In this document: one piece after another, positions 1-8,064 of the stretch
Numbering within the stretch: the first letter of the stretch is position 1
Layout of the letters: each line of letters opens with the position of its first letter
Assembly (NCBI RefSeq): GCF_029714945.1
Contig: NZ_CP121634.1
Coordinates: 6,035,001 to 6,099,000, forward strand
DNA length: 64,000 nucleotides
Direction of reading: 5' to 3'
DNA from: Bradyrhizobium sp. CIAT3101
Lineage (GTDB): Bacteria; Pseudomonadota; Alphaproteobacteria; Rhizobiales; Xanthobacteraceae
Notes under the pieces: model-generated
Told to the model about the DNA's origin: nothing
What the model saw: the letters and a program-made list of their open reading frames with translations, nothing else
Database searches by the model: none
Translations under genes and position numbers: made by a program

Positions 1-633
1 GAGCACGGCAATATCGAGCTCCCGTTCGAGCGGAGCCGCAAGCGCGGCGCCATCGAGGTTGGTGCAGAGGATGACGATTGCGTCGGCGCCCTCCGCCGCC
101 ACGGCGCGGATCATGTCGGAGATCGTCGCGGGCGCGACCTCGCCGAAGGAGAAATTGTCGCGCAGGCCGAGGTGCCGCTCGGCATGCGGCGCAATGCCCT
201 CTTCGGCCCAGACATCGGCGATGCGCCGCTGCACGTCATCGGTATAGGGCGAGACCAGACCGACACGTTTGGTGCGAAGTGCGCGGGCGGCATCGATGCA
301 GGCGAGCGTCGAGGTCGTCGCCGGCACGCTGGTGCGCGCCGCGATGGCCTGGCAAAGGCTCCTGTCGCGACCGATGCCGAGCCAGCTCGCCGACGTACCG
401 TTCCAGGCAATCGCGTCGACCTTGGCATCGGCCAGCAGGTCGGCGGCCGGCAGCATCACCGAGGCATCGAACTGGCTCAGCGCTGCTGCGTCGAGCGCGA
501 TCTCGGTGACGCGGAAACGGGAGAAGTGCGCGGTAATGCCGTCAACGCCGTGCAGCATGGCGCAGGTCGCAGGCTCCAGCACCGAATTGGAGGACGGCGT
601 GATCATCCCGAGACGCTTGCGCAGGACTGACAT
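1..633 (-). CDS. Asp/Glu racemase / maleate isomerase-family protein (3' part cut by window edge)
   Basis: The reading frame begins with an ATG whose complement is at 631-633 and is still open at base 1, so 211 codons are visible and the C-terminus is missing. The N-terminus (MSVLRKRLGMITPSSN) and the later segment VILCTNLDG are typical of the COG3473 group, which includes maleate cis-trans isomerase, arylmalonate decarboxylase and EutA. Members use one or two active-site cysteines on small dicarboxylic substrates. The second cysteine is present in CTNLDG. The segment where two-cysteine members have the first one reads WNGTSASW, with Gly in its place. The gene lies downstream of, and in the same direction as, the PepSY gene, with 126 bp between. 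The family call is good; the reaction cannot be named. Confidence 0.7.
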   Translation of the reverse strand, partial: MSVLRKRLGMITPSSNSVLEPATCAMLHGVDGITAHFSRFRVTEIALDAAALSQFDASVMLPAADLLADAKVDAIAWNGTSASWLGIGRDRSLCQAIAARTSVPATTSTLACIDAARALRTKRVGLVSPYTDDVQRRIADVWAEEGIAPHAERHLGLRDNFSFGEVAPATISDMIRAVAAEGADAIVILCTNLDGAALAAPLERELDIAVL

Positions 634-759
634 CGATCGCGATTACTCCGTTGCCACGACGCGCGCGGCTGCGCCCCCCGGAAAGGATCATCCTCGGCCC
701 TTGGCGCCTGCGCAACCCGCAATTTTTGCAGGCTGCATGTCATCTGTTCGCCAGGCGTT

Positions 760-2193
760 TCAGGCGGTAAAGGTCGCCCGCAAACGCCGCCAGCCGATCA
801 CGACGCCGGTGACGGAAAACACCAGGCCAAGCGCGCAAAGCCCGACGATCAGGACATCGCGCAGGCGCGGATGCGCCATGAGAACCGGGAAATCGAGCGT
901 GTGCAGCGCGCTGTAGAACCAGCGATAGGCCCGCCGCGAGGCATTCAGCCGTTGCAACACGCTGCCGTCGGCGCCGTCGATGTCGAACCAGAGATCACCG
1001 CAGCGGGAACGGTAGGCGGGCGCGCCGGGAACGATGGACTGCGCGGGATAGTCATCGTGATCTGCGACAAGGAACGCCGCGCCGCAGTCGGCCGCCAGGC
1101 GCGTCGTCAGGCTGAGAACGTCCTGCTCATCAACGAACGCCATCTTCCGATCGCGGGCTGGCTCGCCGCCCTTCATCAAGGTCTGACTGTCAAGGCCGGT
1201 CCGGTCGCGCCGAAACACCGCTCCGTTGAAAGCAAACCATTCGATTTCGAGGACTGATGGCAACAAGCGCCGCTGATCAACTGATGGAGCCGTGCGCCAG
1301 TCGGGCACGGCATTTGTCACGGCGGCCTCGGCCGGGGTCAACTGCCCGCGCGAAAACAGCCGGCCGTGATCCATCGAGAGCCAGCCACTGAAAATCCAGG
1401 TCAGCACGAAAACGGTCGAGACGAGCCCGATGATATGATGCAGGGCGTGCCAGCCGCGATAAGGCGACGAGATCCGGCGGCCTTGAATCCTGATCCTGAC
1501 GACACCGAGCACCGCCCCCAGCACCGCCGCGATCAAGGCCACCAGCGACAGTGTCGAGACGACCTGGTCCCACAGCGGCCAATTGCTCCTGAGAACCGTC
1601 GGATAGATCCAGTGCACGACACTGCCGACCCAATTCCATCCACGCTCGCCGCGGCTCGTATCCAGCACGACTTCGCCGGTGCGCGACGAGACATAGATCT
1701 CGGTCCCGGCCGCATCGCGGAGAGCTATGCGGAACAGGGGCCGGTGGCGATCGAAACCGTTCGGCACGCTCCATTGGTCGTAATCAGCACGCGCAGCTAT
1801 CCCGGCCCGCGCGGCATCGAGCCCACGGCTGCGGGCATGGTCTTGCGCAATGGCGAGCGCGAGATCGGGAAATTCCACCGATGCGTCCGTCCCGTCTGAC
1901 GCATGGACCGCCCGCACGCGCGATGGACCCGACACGACGTAGACCGGCCCGTCGCTGCGCCGGATCAGGCGAACGCGGATGGCGTCGCTCATCCTGCTGG
2001 CCACGACTGCGTCGGCAACCGGAATGATCGACGCTCCGCCCTGCACCGGCGCAAGCCCGGCAAAGCGTTCCGCTTCCGTCAGCGACGGAAACGGAACGAA
2101 GTGCATCACGATGCCGCTCGCGAACCACATCGCGAACAGGAGGCAGAACGCGATCCCGAGCCAGCGGTGCAACAGGACGATCGCGCCCATCAT
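760..2193 (-). CDS. PepSY-associated transmembrane protein
   Basis: A 477-residue inner-membrane protein with the PepSY-TM layout. There is an N-terminal membrane segment (about residues 4-27, HRWLGIAFCLLFAMWFASGI), a periplasmic PepSY-like region, a segment near VVSTLSLVALIAAVLGAVLG, another near HHIIGLVSTVFVLTWIFSGW, and a last one before the C-terminus (VLIVGLCALGLVFSVTGVV). Such proteins often accompany TonB-dependent receptors and some are thought to reduce or move metal-ligand cargo across the inner membrane; that role is family knowledge and was not shown here. It starts with two consecutive ATG codons 12 bp after the stop of the TonB receptor gene. It is therefore almost certainly co-transcribed with that gene and falls under the same cobalamin riboswitch. 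Confidence 0.8.
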   Translation of the reverse strand: MMGAIVLLHRWLGIAFCLLFAMWFASGIVMHFVPFPSLTEAERFAGLAPVQGGASIIPVADAVVASRMSDAIRVRLIRRSDGPVYVVSGPSRVRAVHASDGTDASVEFPDLALAIAQDHARSRGLDAARAGIAARADYDQWSVPNGFDRHRPLFRIALRDAAGTEIYVSSRTGEVVLDTSRGERGWNWVGSVVHWIYPTVLRSNWPLWDQVVSTLSLVALIAAVLGAVLGVVRIRIQGRRISSPYRGWHALHHIIGLVSTVFVLTWIFSGWLSMDHGRLFSRGQLTPAEAAVTNAVPDWRTAPSVDQRRLLPSVLEIEWFAFNGAVFRRDRTGLDSQTLMKGGEPARDRKMAFVDEQDVLSLTTRLAADCGAAFLVADHDDYPAQSIVPGAPAYRSRCGDLWFDIDGADGSVLQRLNASRRAYRWFYSALHTLDFPVLMAHPRLRDVLIVGLCALGLVFSVTGVVIGWRRLRATFTA

Positions 2194-2205
2194 GTGGTCA
2201 GCGCC

Positions 2206-4563
2206 CTACCATTTGAACGCCGCGGAGATTTCGTAGGTCCGCGGTGCGCCCAGCAGGATCTGGTCGGGATAAAACGGGTCGCCCCAGATTGCGTAGCGCT
2301 TGTCGGTGAAGTTGCGCACCCGGAAAGTCAGGCGGGCCTGGTCGACGGCGTTGAACACGGTCTTCGGGATATCGACGAAGGCGTAGACATCGCCGACGGT
2401 GTAGGCATTCATGGTTACGGTGTTGGCGTCGGTGTTGTAGCGGTCGCCGACATGGCGGCCGGTGATGCCGACCTCCACCGGCCACGGCGTGAAGAAGCGC
2501 CAGGACGCACCGGCATTGGCGACGATGCGCGGCACGTTCGGCGGCGTGTTGCCCGAGAACGAGCCGCCGGCGAAATCATAGTCGGCATAGCGCGCATCGA
2601 CATAGGCGATGTTGCCCCAGAGCCGCAGAGACTCGATCGGACGGATCGCCCCGGCAAGCTCGACACCTTTCGATTCCTGCCGTCCCGCGATGTTGAGCGT
2701 CTGGCCGCCGGCTGCCGCGTAGACGTTCTTGCGCACGATGTCGTAGGCCGAGAACGACCACTCCGCCCTGTTGTCCCACAACACGTGCTTGACGCCGGTC
2801 TCATAGGTGCGCGCGGTCGTGAGATCCAGGTTCTGGGTGGGCAAGAGCAGGAAGATGTTGTTGGCCGAGATGTCGGCGCCGGTGGCGTACTGACTGAAGA
2901 AGGTCAGGCCGGGCACGGCCTCCCAGGTGTAGCCGATGCGGCCGGTGACGGGCGCCCATGATTTCGAGAACGGAAAGCCTGCATTCTCCAGACCGAACTG
3001 GTCGGTCGAGTTGCGATCGAGCCCGATATGTTCGACGCGCAGGCCGCCGATCAACGAGAAGGTCCGCGTCAACTTCAGCCGGTCCTCGAACGACAGCGCC
3101 TCGTTGTCGATACGCGCGGTCTGCTGCTTGGTCAGGAGCGTGCCGTAGAAGCCGCGATCGGGATCGACCAGCGAGACGAAATCATTCGGAAAAGTTGCGG
3201 AACCCGGCCTGACGAAGTCGAGATAGCTCGACGACAGCGTCGTGACCATGCGATTGTCGAAGCCCGCGATATTGGCGTCCCAGACCAGGTCGGTGATGTT
3301 ACCGACAAGGCGCTGGCTGTGCGCAACATAGAAGCGCTCGCGATAAACCTGGTTTTTTGTGGAATCAAACGCCTCGACCTCGTTATTGAACCAGCTGCGC
3401 TCGGCGCCGTAACCATAGGCCTGGCTCTTCAGCGTCAGGTCAGGCGCCAGTTTCAACTCAAAGCCGCCACGCAGCCAGACCTCTTGCGCTACGTTGCGGT
3501 TATCGAGGACGTTGTAGTTGGTGTTGAAGGTGCGATCGTCGATCGTAATTGCACCGAGGTTCGATTTAGTGAAATCCGACACATAGGTGCCGGAGACGAT
3601 TCCTGCCGTGGCGTGCGAGCCGCTGAAGGCGACCGGCACCAGCGGCGCGCCCCAATAGGCTTTTGAGCGGTCCTCGCGGTACTCGATCGCACCCCACACC
3701 TTAAGGCTGTCGGAGATCCGGTAGTTGAGCTGGCCGGAGACGTCGAGCGTCTTGGTGTTGGTGTCGTCGGCAAAGCCGTTGAGCGAGGAGCGGCTGATGT
3801 CGAAGCGATAGTCCAGCCCCTGGACGTTGGTGCTGCCACCGGAGCCGTAATGCGCGCGGAACGAGTTCAGGGAGTCATAGGAGAAGTCGGCTTCGTTCTG
3901 GATCGCACCCGTGTGCGGCTGCTTGGTGACGAAGTTGATGGCGCCGCCGGCGGCACCCTCGCCCGAGATCAGCGAGGCCGGGCCTTTCAAAAATTCGACG
4001 GCTTCGAGATTGGCCGTATCCATGACCCGCGAGGTCATGTTCTGCGGGCCGATCTTGATGCCGTTGTAGAGCGTGTTGATTTGGCTGTTGGTGAAGCCGC
4101 GCATCGAGAAGGCCGACGGCTCGGACGGATTGTCGCCGGCGGTGACGCCAACCGCGCCCTGGGCGACGTCGGAGACGGTGCGGTAGCCCTGCTCGCGGAT
4201 GGTTTCGGCCGAGATCACCTCGACGGTCGCGGGGGTCTCGCGCACGGTCAGGCCGAGACGCGAGGCGCTCTCGGCGACCGCATTGCTGTTGAGCGGTGTC
4301 GGCACTGTGGCGTTCGGCACGACCGGCTTTGGCGCGGCCGCTGCCGCGGCGGGCCTGCGTGCGGCCGTGCGGCGTGCGCTTGCCGCGTCCCGGCCGCCCG
4401 GCTTGGCCTGCTGACGGGATTGCGGCGGCGAGACCTCCACCGCAGGCAGGGGCTCGCGAGCCTGCTGCGCCAAGGCAGCTGACATGTCGGTGGCGGCAAA
4501 AGATGTGAGAGCGGCGGACGCCAGCAGGAAACGGCGTGATCGTACAATACGGATGGAAGACAC
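2206..4563 (-). CDS. TonB-dependent outer-membrane receptor, predicted corrinoid- or cobalt-related uptake
   Basis: A 785-residue receptor: signal peptide (about 1-32), an Ala/Pro-rich linker, a plug domain (about 100-220, with ETPATVEVISAETI and SMRGF), then a 22-strand-type barrel ending in the terminal aromatic residue of outer-membrane proteins (AAFKW). The plug resembles ferric-siderophore receptors more than classical BtuB. However, the gene sits directly behind a cobalamin riboswitch and beside the cobalamin locus, which points to a corrinoid or cobalt complex as cargo. The start is GTG at 4563; the Shine-Dalgarno GAGG about 9 nt upstream lies inside a hairpin (4570-4615). The PepSY gene follows 12 bp downstream. 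Receptor identity is secure; the ligand is inferred from regulation only. Confidence 0.85.
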   Translation of the reverse strand: MSSIRIVRSRRFLLASAALTSFAATDMSAALAQQAREPLPAVEVSPPQSRQQAKPGGRDAASARRTAARRPAAAAAAPKPVVPNATVPTPLNSNAVAESASRLGLTVRETPATVEVISAETIREQGYRTVSDVAQGAVGVTAGDNPSEPSAFSMRGFTNSQINTLYNGIKIGPQNMTSRVMDTANLEAVEFLKGPASLISGEGAAGGAINFVTKQPHTGAIQNEADFSYDSLNSFRAHYGSGGSTNVQGLDYRFDISRSSLNGFADDTNTKTLDVSGQLNYRISDSLKVWGAIEYREDRSKAYWGAPLVPVAFSGSHATAGIVSGTYVSDFTKSNLGAITIDDRTFNTNYNVLDNRNVAQEVWLRGGFELKLAPDLTLKSQAYGYGAERSWFNNEVEAFDSTKNQVYRERFYVAHSQRLVGNITDLVWDANIAGFDNRMVTTLSSSYLDFVRPGSATFPNDFVSLVDPDRGFYGTLLTKQQTARIDNEALSFEDRLKLTRTFSLIGGLRVEHIGLDRNSTDQFGLENAGFPFSKSWAPVTGRIGYTWEAVPGLTFFSQYATGADISANNIFLLLPTQNLDLTTARTYETGVKHVLWDNRAEWSFSAYDIVRKNVYAAAGGQTLNIAGRQESKGVELAGAIRPIESLRLWGNIAYVDARYADYDFAGGSFSGNTPPNVPRIVANAGASWRFFTPWPVEVGITGRHVGDRYNTDANTVTMNAYTVGDVYAFVDIPKTVFNAVDQARLTFRVRNFTDKRYAIWGDPFYPDQILLGAPRTYEISAAFKW

Positions 4564-4569
4564 GGTCTT

Positions 4570-4615
4570 GGACCTCGGTGTGACGTCAGTGGCACGTCAC
4601 CGCGAACCAAGGTCC
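4570..4615 (-). promoter_or_regulatory. Hairpin burying the ribosome binding site of the TonB receptor gene
   Basis: On the minus strand GGACCTTGG (complement of 4607-4615) can pair with CCGAGGTCC (complement of 4570-4578), nine base pairs including one G-U. The second arm holds the GAGG that serves the GTG start at 4563. A nested seven-base-pair stem, GTGACGT with ACGTCAC (4580-4586 and 4594-4600), sits inside it. There is no U-run, so this is not an intrinsic terminator. It fits the expression platform of a translational riboswitch. Confidence 0.55.
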
Positions 4616-4689
4616 CATCTTCCGGCTGGTAAGCCCTCCGATGAAGCCGAATGTCTGTACTCCCCGACCGACATCTTCGCGTGTGACCA

Positions 4690-4872
4690 CGGCTGACGGC
4701 AGGTCTCCTGGCTCGCGGGTCGTGACCGCTTCGTCGCCTTCCCGGGACCGAGGACCCAGTGGCTTGTGACGAAGGATTCACCGCTTACAGTTGCGGGGGC
4801 AGCTGCGGCATTGGGGACCATGTCCCCGCACCGCATTCCCTTTTCATCCCCTCTCGGGGAAACCGTCAAAGT
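4690..4872 (-). promoter_or_regulatory. Cobalamin riboswitch upstream of the TonB receptor gene
   Basis: Read on the minus strand, this segment contains the conserved landmarks of the adenosylcobalamin aptamer in order: a 5' part with GACGGTT and GATGAAAAGGGAATGCGGTG, the core GCTGCCCCCGCAACTGTAAG, and the 3' B12 box AGCCAGGAGACCTGCC (complement of 4698-4713). About 134 nt separate the B12 box from the GTG start of the receptor gene. By family knowledge cobalamin binding lowers expression. The ends given are approximate. Confidence 0.93.
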
Positions 4873-4954
4873 CATCTAGGGTTACGATCAAGACAGAGTC
4901 AATGTACAAGCTGCGGCGTTATTGCCACAGCGACCAACTTCTTTGGAGATAAGC

Positions 4955-5527
4955 ATGGAAGGCGAGACCTTCCTCTGGCTGATCCGGCATGCGCCGGTCG
5001 AGGGCGTCAAGGGGACGATCCACGCCGCCGACGCGCCCGCAGATCTCGGCGATCGCGTGCAGCTCGAGAAGCTACGACGGTGCTTGCCACGGGATGCGGC
5101 GAGCTATGCGAGCCCTTCGCGACGCACGGCCGAGACGGCGCGCGCGCTGGGGCTCGAGCCTGACCTGCTGCCCGAATTCAGCGAGCAGGATTTCGGCGAC
5201 TGGACCGGCCGGCGCCATGACGAGCTCGCAGCGAACGGCGGCGAGGCCTATGCGCAATTCTGGAGCGATCCGGCGTGCGGGCGGCCGCCCGGCGGCGAGA
5301 GCTTTGAAGAACAAGTCGCGCGCGTGCGGTTGGGCCTTGCGCGGATCGTCGCTCGTCAGGCAGCGCTGATCGTGCATTCCGGCACCATCCGCGCCGCGTT
5401 GTGCATCGCGCTGGATCTGACGCCGCACGCGGCCTTGCGCTTCGTCGTCGATCCGCTGTCGCTGACCCGGATCGACCGGCTCGCGACCGGCTGGCGCGTC
5501 GTCTCGGTCAATCAGCGCGTGGCCTAG
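4955..5527 (+). CDS. cobC: CobC-type histidine phosphatase (alpha-ribazole phosphatase)
   Basis: A 190-residue member of the histidine phosphatase superfamily. It has the phospho-acceptor motif LIRHAP near the N-terminus, SPSRRTAETA, EQDFGDWTG, PPGGES and the late HSGTIRAAL, all in the order seen in CobC. The expected reaction is removal of the 5'-phosphate from alpha-ribazole phosphate (or from cobalamin phosphate) in nucleotide-loop assembly. ATG at 4955 is preferred over the in-frame TTG at 4922 because GGAG at 4945-4948 lies six bases before it. It converges on cobT, and the two stop codons share the palindrome CTAG at 5524-5527. A generic phosphoglycerate-mutase-like phosphatase is possible, but location and motifs favour CobC. 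The name follows Salmonella usage. Confidence 0.8.
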   Translation: MEGETFLWLIRHAPVEGVKGTIHAADAPADLGDRVQLEKLRRCLPRDAASYASPSRRTAETARALGLEPDLLPEFSEQDFGDWTGRRHDELAANGGEAYAQFWSDPACGRPPGGESFEEQVARVRLGLARIVARQAALIVHSGTIRAALCIALDLTPHAALRFVVDPLSLTRIDRLATGWRVVSVNQRVA

Positions 5528-6576
5528 GACGGCCGGTCCGGGACGTTGGCCTGTGCGAACGTCGCCATGTCGTTGTGAAGGCTACAGGCCGAGCGCACCA
5601 GCGGCAGCGCGATCGCAGCGCCCGATCCCTCGCCAAGCCTGAGATCGAGGCTGATCAGCGGCTGCACGTTCAGCGCGCGCAGCACCAGCCGGTGCCCCTG
5701 CTCCGCCGATTGATGCGACGGCAGCAGGAACGGTTGGCACGACGGATTGAGCCGCACCGCCGCGAGCGCCGCGACCGACACGATAAAACCATCGATCAGC
5801 ACGGGAATGCGCGCCTGCGCAGCCGCTATGATCGCGCCCGAGATCGCCGCGATCTCGAGGCCACCGACGGCGCACAGGATCTTCTCGGGCGCCGCACCCG
5901 TAACGCCATGACGCGCGATCGCCCCATCGATCACCCGCGCTTTGTGCGCACGGCCCGCCGCATCCACGCCGGTGCCGTGGCCCGCAATTTCCTCGGCAGC
6001 GACGCCGAGCAGGCTCGCGGCGATCGCCGCCGAGGTCGTGGTGTTGCCGATACCCATCTCGCCGAAGATCAGGAGATCGGGCTGATCGGCCTTCGCCCGC
6101 ACCACTGCGCGCTGTCCCGCCTCGAAGGCGAACGCCAGCTCCGCCGGCGTGAGCGCAGCTTCGACGCTGAAATCGCGCGTGCCAGGGCGTGGCTTGTCGG
6201 TGACGATATCAGGCATCGCCTCTTGTGCCAGCGTTCCGGCGTCGACCACTTCGAGGCTCGAACCGAGCTCGCGCGCCAGCACCGAGATCGCGGCGCCGCC
6301 CGAAGCAAAATTCGCCATCATCGCGATGGTGACGGCCTGCGGATAGGCCGACACGCCCTGCGAGACGATGCCGTGATCGCCGGCAAAGATGATGATCGGC
6401 ACGCGCGCGGCGCGAGGGCGTTCAGTCGCCTGCAAGCCGGCAAGCTCGATCGCAAGCTGCTCGAGCCGCCCAAGCGCGCCGGTCGGCTTTGTCAGTTGTG
6501 TCTGTCGCGCGATCGCCGCATCGCGATGCGCAACGGAGATCTCGGGGCATTTCCGGGTGACCCATTCAGGGAGCAT
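5524..6576 (-). CDS. cobT: Nicotinate-nucleotide--dimethylbenzimidazole phosphoribosyltransferase
   Basis: A 350-residue enzyme that transfers ribose phosphate from nicotinate mononucleotide to 5,6-dimethylbenzimidazole, giving alpha-ribazole phosphate (CobT in Salmonella, CobU in P. denitrificans). Visible motifs are FAGDHGI (about 64-70), the phosphate-binding GEMGIGNTT (172-180), and RLGEGSGAA with the catalytic glutamate at E316, matching E317 of the Salmonella enzyme. ATG at 6576 is chosen because it gives the normal family length and leaves 10 bp after the cobF stop; a longer frame would run into cobF. It is the last gene of the cobL-to-cobT block. BluB, which makes the base used here, is encoded at 26.1 kb. 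Confidence 0.95.
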   Translation of the reverse strand: MLPEWVTRKCPEISVAHRDAAIARQTQLTKPTGALGRLEQLAIELAGLQATERPRAARVPIIIFAGDHGIVSQGVSAYPQAVTIAMMANFASGGAAISVLARELGSSLEVVDAGTLAQEAMPDIVTDKPRPGTRDFSVEAALTPAELAFAFEAGQRAVVRAKADQPDLLIFGEMGIGNTTTSAAIAASLLGVAAEEIAGHGTGVDAAGRAHKARVIDGAIARHGVTGAAPEKILCAVGGLEIAAISGAIIAAAQARIPVLIDGFIVSVAALAAVRLNPSCQPFLLPSHQSAEQGHRLVLRALNVQPLISLDLRLGEGSGAAIALPLVRSACSLHNDMATFAQANVPDRPS

Positions 6577-6586
6577 GCTGCCTCGC

Positions 6587-7336
6587 TTACGGCCTGCGCT
6601 TGAGAATGTAACTGTCCATGATCCAGCCATGCCGCTCGCGCGCCTCGTGTCGTGCGGCAACGATGCGCGGGCCGACCTCGGTGAGCCGGCCGGACATGAT
6701 GATCTGATCGGCCATGCCGAGATAGGCGCCCCACCAGATGTGAAGTCCGGCCGGATCGAGCGACTGGAACGCCGTGCCGCCGTCGAGCATCACGACGACC
6801 GTATCGACGCCCACTGGCCAGCCGCCTTCACGCAAGCGGCGTCCCGTCGTGACCAGAAACGGCTCGCCGATGTCGTTGAGCGGCAGCGCATGCGCCGCGC
6901 ACAGCGTCTGGATCGAGGTGATGCCGGGCACGACCTCGATTTCTGGCAACGGATTGAGCCGCCGCGCGATGCGCAGCGAGGAATCGTACAGCGAGGGATC
7001 GCCCCAGATCAGCAGCGCGACCTTGCCGTCACCACCGAGATGATCAACGATCGACCGCGACCAGGTCGCCGCGACCGCGTCATGCCAATCGTCCACGCCC
7101 TTGCGGTAGTCGGCCTCACCGGCATCGCGCACGGGCAGATCGAACTCGGCGATGCGCGTGGTGCCGTTGGCGAGTACATCCGCGCAGATGGTCCGCCTGA
7201 GATCGGCGAGATCGGATTTTGCCGTCCCCTTGCGTGGGATCAGGACAAGATCGGCGGCGTTGATCGCGCCAATCGCAGCGCGCGTGAGCTGCCCGGGATC
7301 GCCGCAGCCGATGCCGATCAGGGAGAGCGTCATCAT
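6587..7336 (-). CDS. cobF: Precorrin-6A synthase (deacetylating)
   Basis: A 249-residue SAM-dependent tetrapyrrole methylase that methylates C-1 of precorrin-5 and releases acetate, giving precorrin-6A. The start MTLSLIGIGCGDPGQLT, the SAM-pocket region LLIWGDPSLYDSS and the segment EIEVVPGITSIQTL are characteristic of CobF. CobF is specific to the oxygen-dependent pathway and replaces CbiD, so it is a strong marker of the aerobic route. It begins with two ATG codons; the first overlaps the cobA stop in an ATGA arrangement, implying translational coupling. Confidence 0.95.
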   Translation of the reverse strand: MMTLSLIGIGCGDPGQLTRAAIGAINAADLVLIPRKGTAKSDLADLRRTICADVLANGTTRIAEFDLPVRDAGEADYRKGVDDWHDAVAATWSRSIVDHLGGDGKVALLIWGDPSLYDSSLRIARRLNPLPEIEVVPGITSIQTLCAAHALPLNDIGEPFLVTTGRRLREGGWPVGVDTVVVMLDGGTAFQSLDPAGLHIWWGAYLGMADQIIMSGRLTEVGPRIVAARHEARERHGWIMDSYILKRRP

Positions 7337-8064
7337 GACGATCCGTCCTCCGCCAGCGCGCCGAACATGATTACGGCCGCCGTGGAAGCAGCACCGCCAC
7401 GCGCGAGCTGCTCGGCAAGCTCGGCAATCGTGGTGCGCACCAGCCGCTCGTCGGCGCGGCCGAGGGACTCCGCGAACAGCGCCGGCGTATCGGGCGAGAG
7501 CCCGTGCTCGATCAATTTCGCGACCAGCGCCGGAAAGGTGCGCCGACCCATATAGACCACGGTCGTCGCATCAGGATCGGCCAGCGCCGCCCAGTTCAAA
7601 TTCTGCGGCAACTCGCCGGTGACGTCGGCCCCGGTGACGAACTGCACCCGGCGCGAGGTGTGGCGACGGGTCAGGGGAATCCCGGCTTGCGCCGCGGCGA
7701 CGCAGGCCGAGGTGACGCCGGGAACGATCTCATAGCCGATGCCGGCTTCGCGCAGCGTCTCCAGCTCCTCCTCGAGCCGGCCAAAAATGCCGGCATCGCC
7801 AGACTTCAGCCGGACCACGCGCACGCCGGTGGCGGCATAGTCCACGAGCAGGCGATTGACGTGATGCTGTTTTGTCGACGGCCGCCCTGCCCGTTTCCCG
7901 ACCGCGACGAGATTGGCCCCCGGACGCGCCAGATCGAGAATCGCGCCCGAGGCGAGATCGTCATAGAGCACGACGTCGGCCTCGCGCAGCCGCGCGGCGC
8001 CCTTGAGCGTGAGAAGCTCGGGGTCGCCGGGGCCGGCGGAGATGAAGGAGACGAAGCCGCTCAC
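7333..8064 (-). CDS. cobA: Uroporphyrinogen-III C-methyltransferase (SUMT)
   Basis: A 243-residue enzyme that methylates uroporphyrinogen III at C-2 and C-7 to precorrin-2, the entry step of the corrin branch and also the branch point to siroheme. Diagnostic motifs are SAGPGDPELLTLKGA, VLYDDL, RLKSGDAGIFGR and EIVPGVTSA. There is no CysG-type dehydrogenase/ferrochelatase extension, as expected for a dedicated cobalamin enzyme. The start is GTG at 8064, overlapping the cobB stop by four bases (GTGA). Confidence 0.95.
   Translation of the reverse strand: MSGFVSFISAGPGDPELLTLKGAARLREADVVLYDDLASGAILDLARPGANLVAVGKRAGRPSTKQHHVNRLLVDYAATGVRVVRLKSGDAGIFGRLEEELETLREAGIGYEIVPGVTSACVAAAQAGIPLTRRHTSRRVQFVTGADVTGELPQNLNWAALADPDATTVVYMGRRTFPALVAKLIEHGLSPDTPALFAESLGRADERLVRTTIAELAEQLARGGAASTAAVIMFGALAEDGSS

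Noticed and set aside
1903..2961. Long plus-strand open frame opposite the PepSY and TonB genes
   Set aside because: It is rich in Arg, Asp and Val with no recognisable fold and lies wholly antisense to two well-supported genes; high-GC DNA commonly leaves such frames open.
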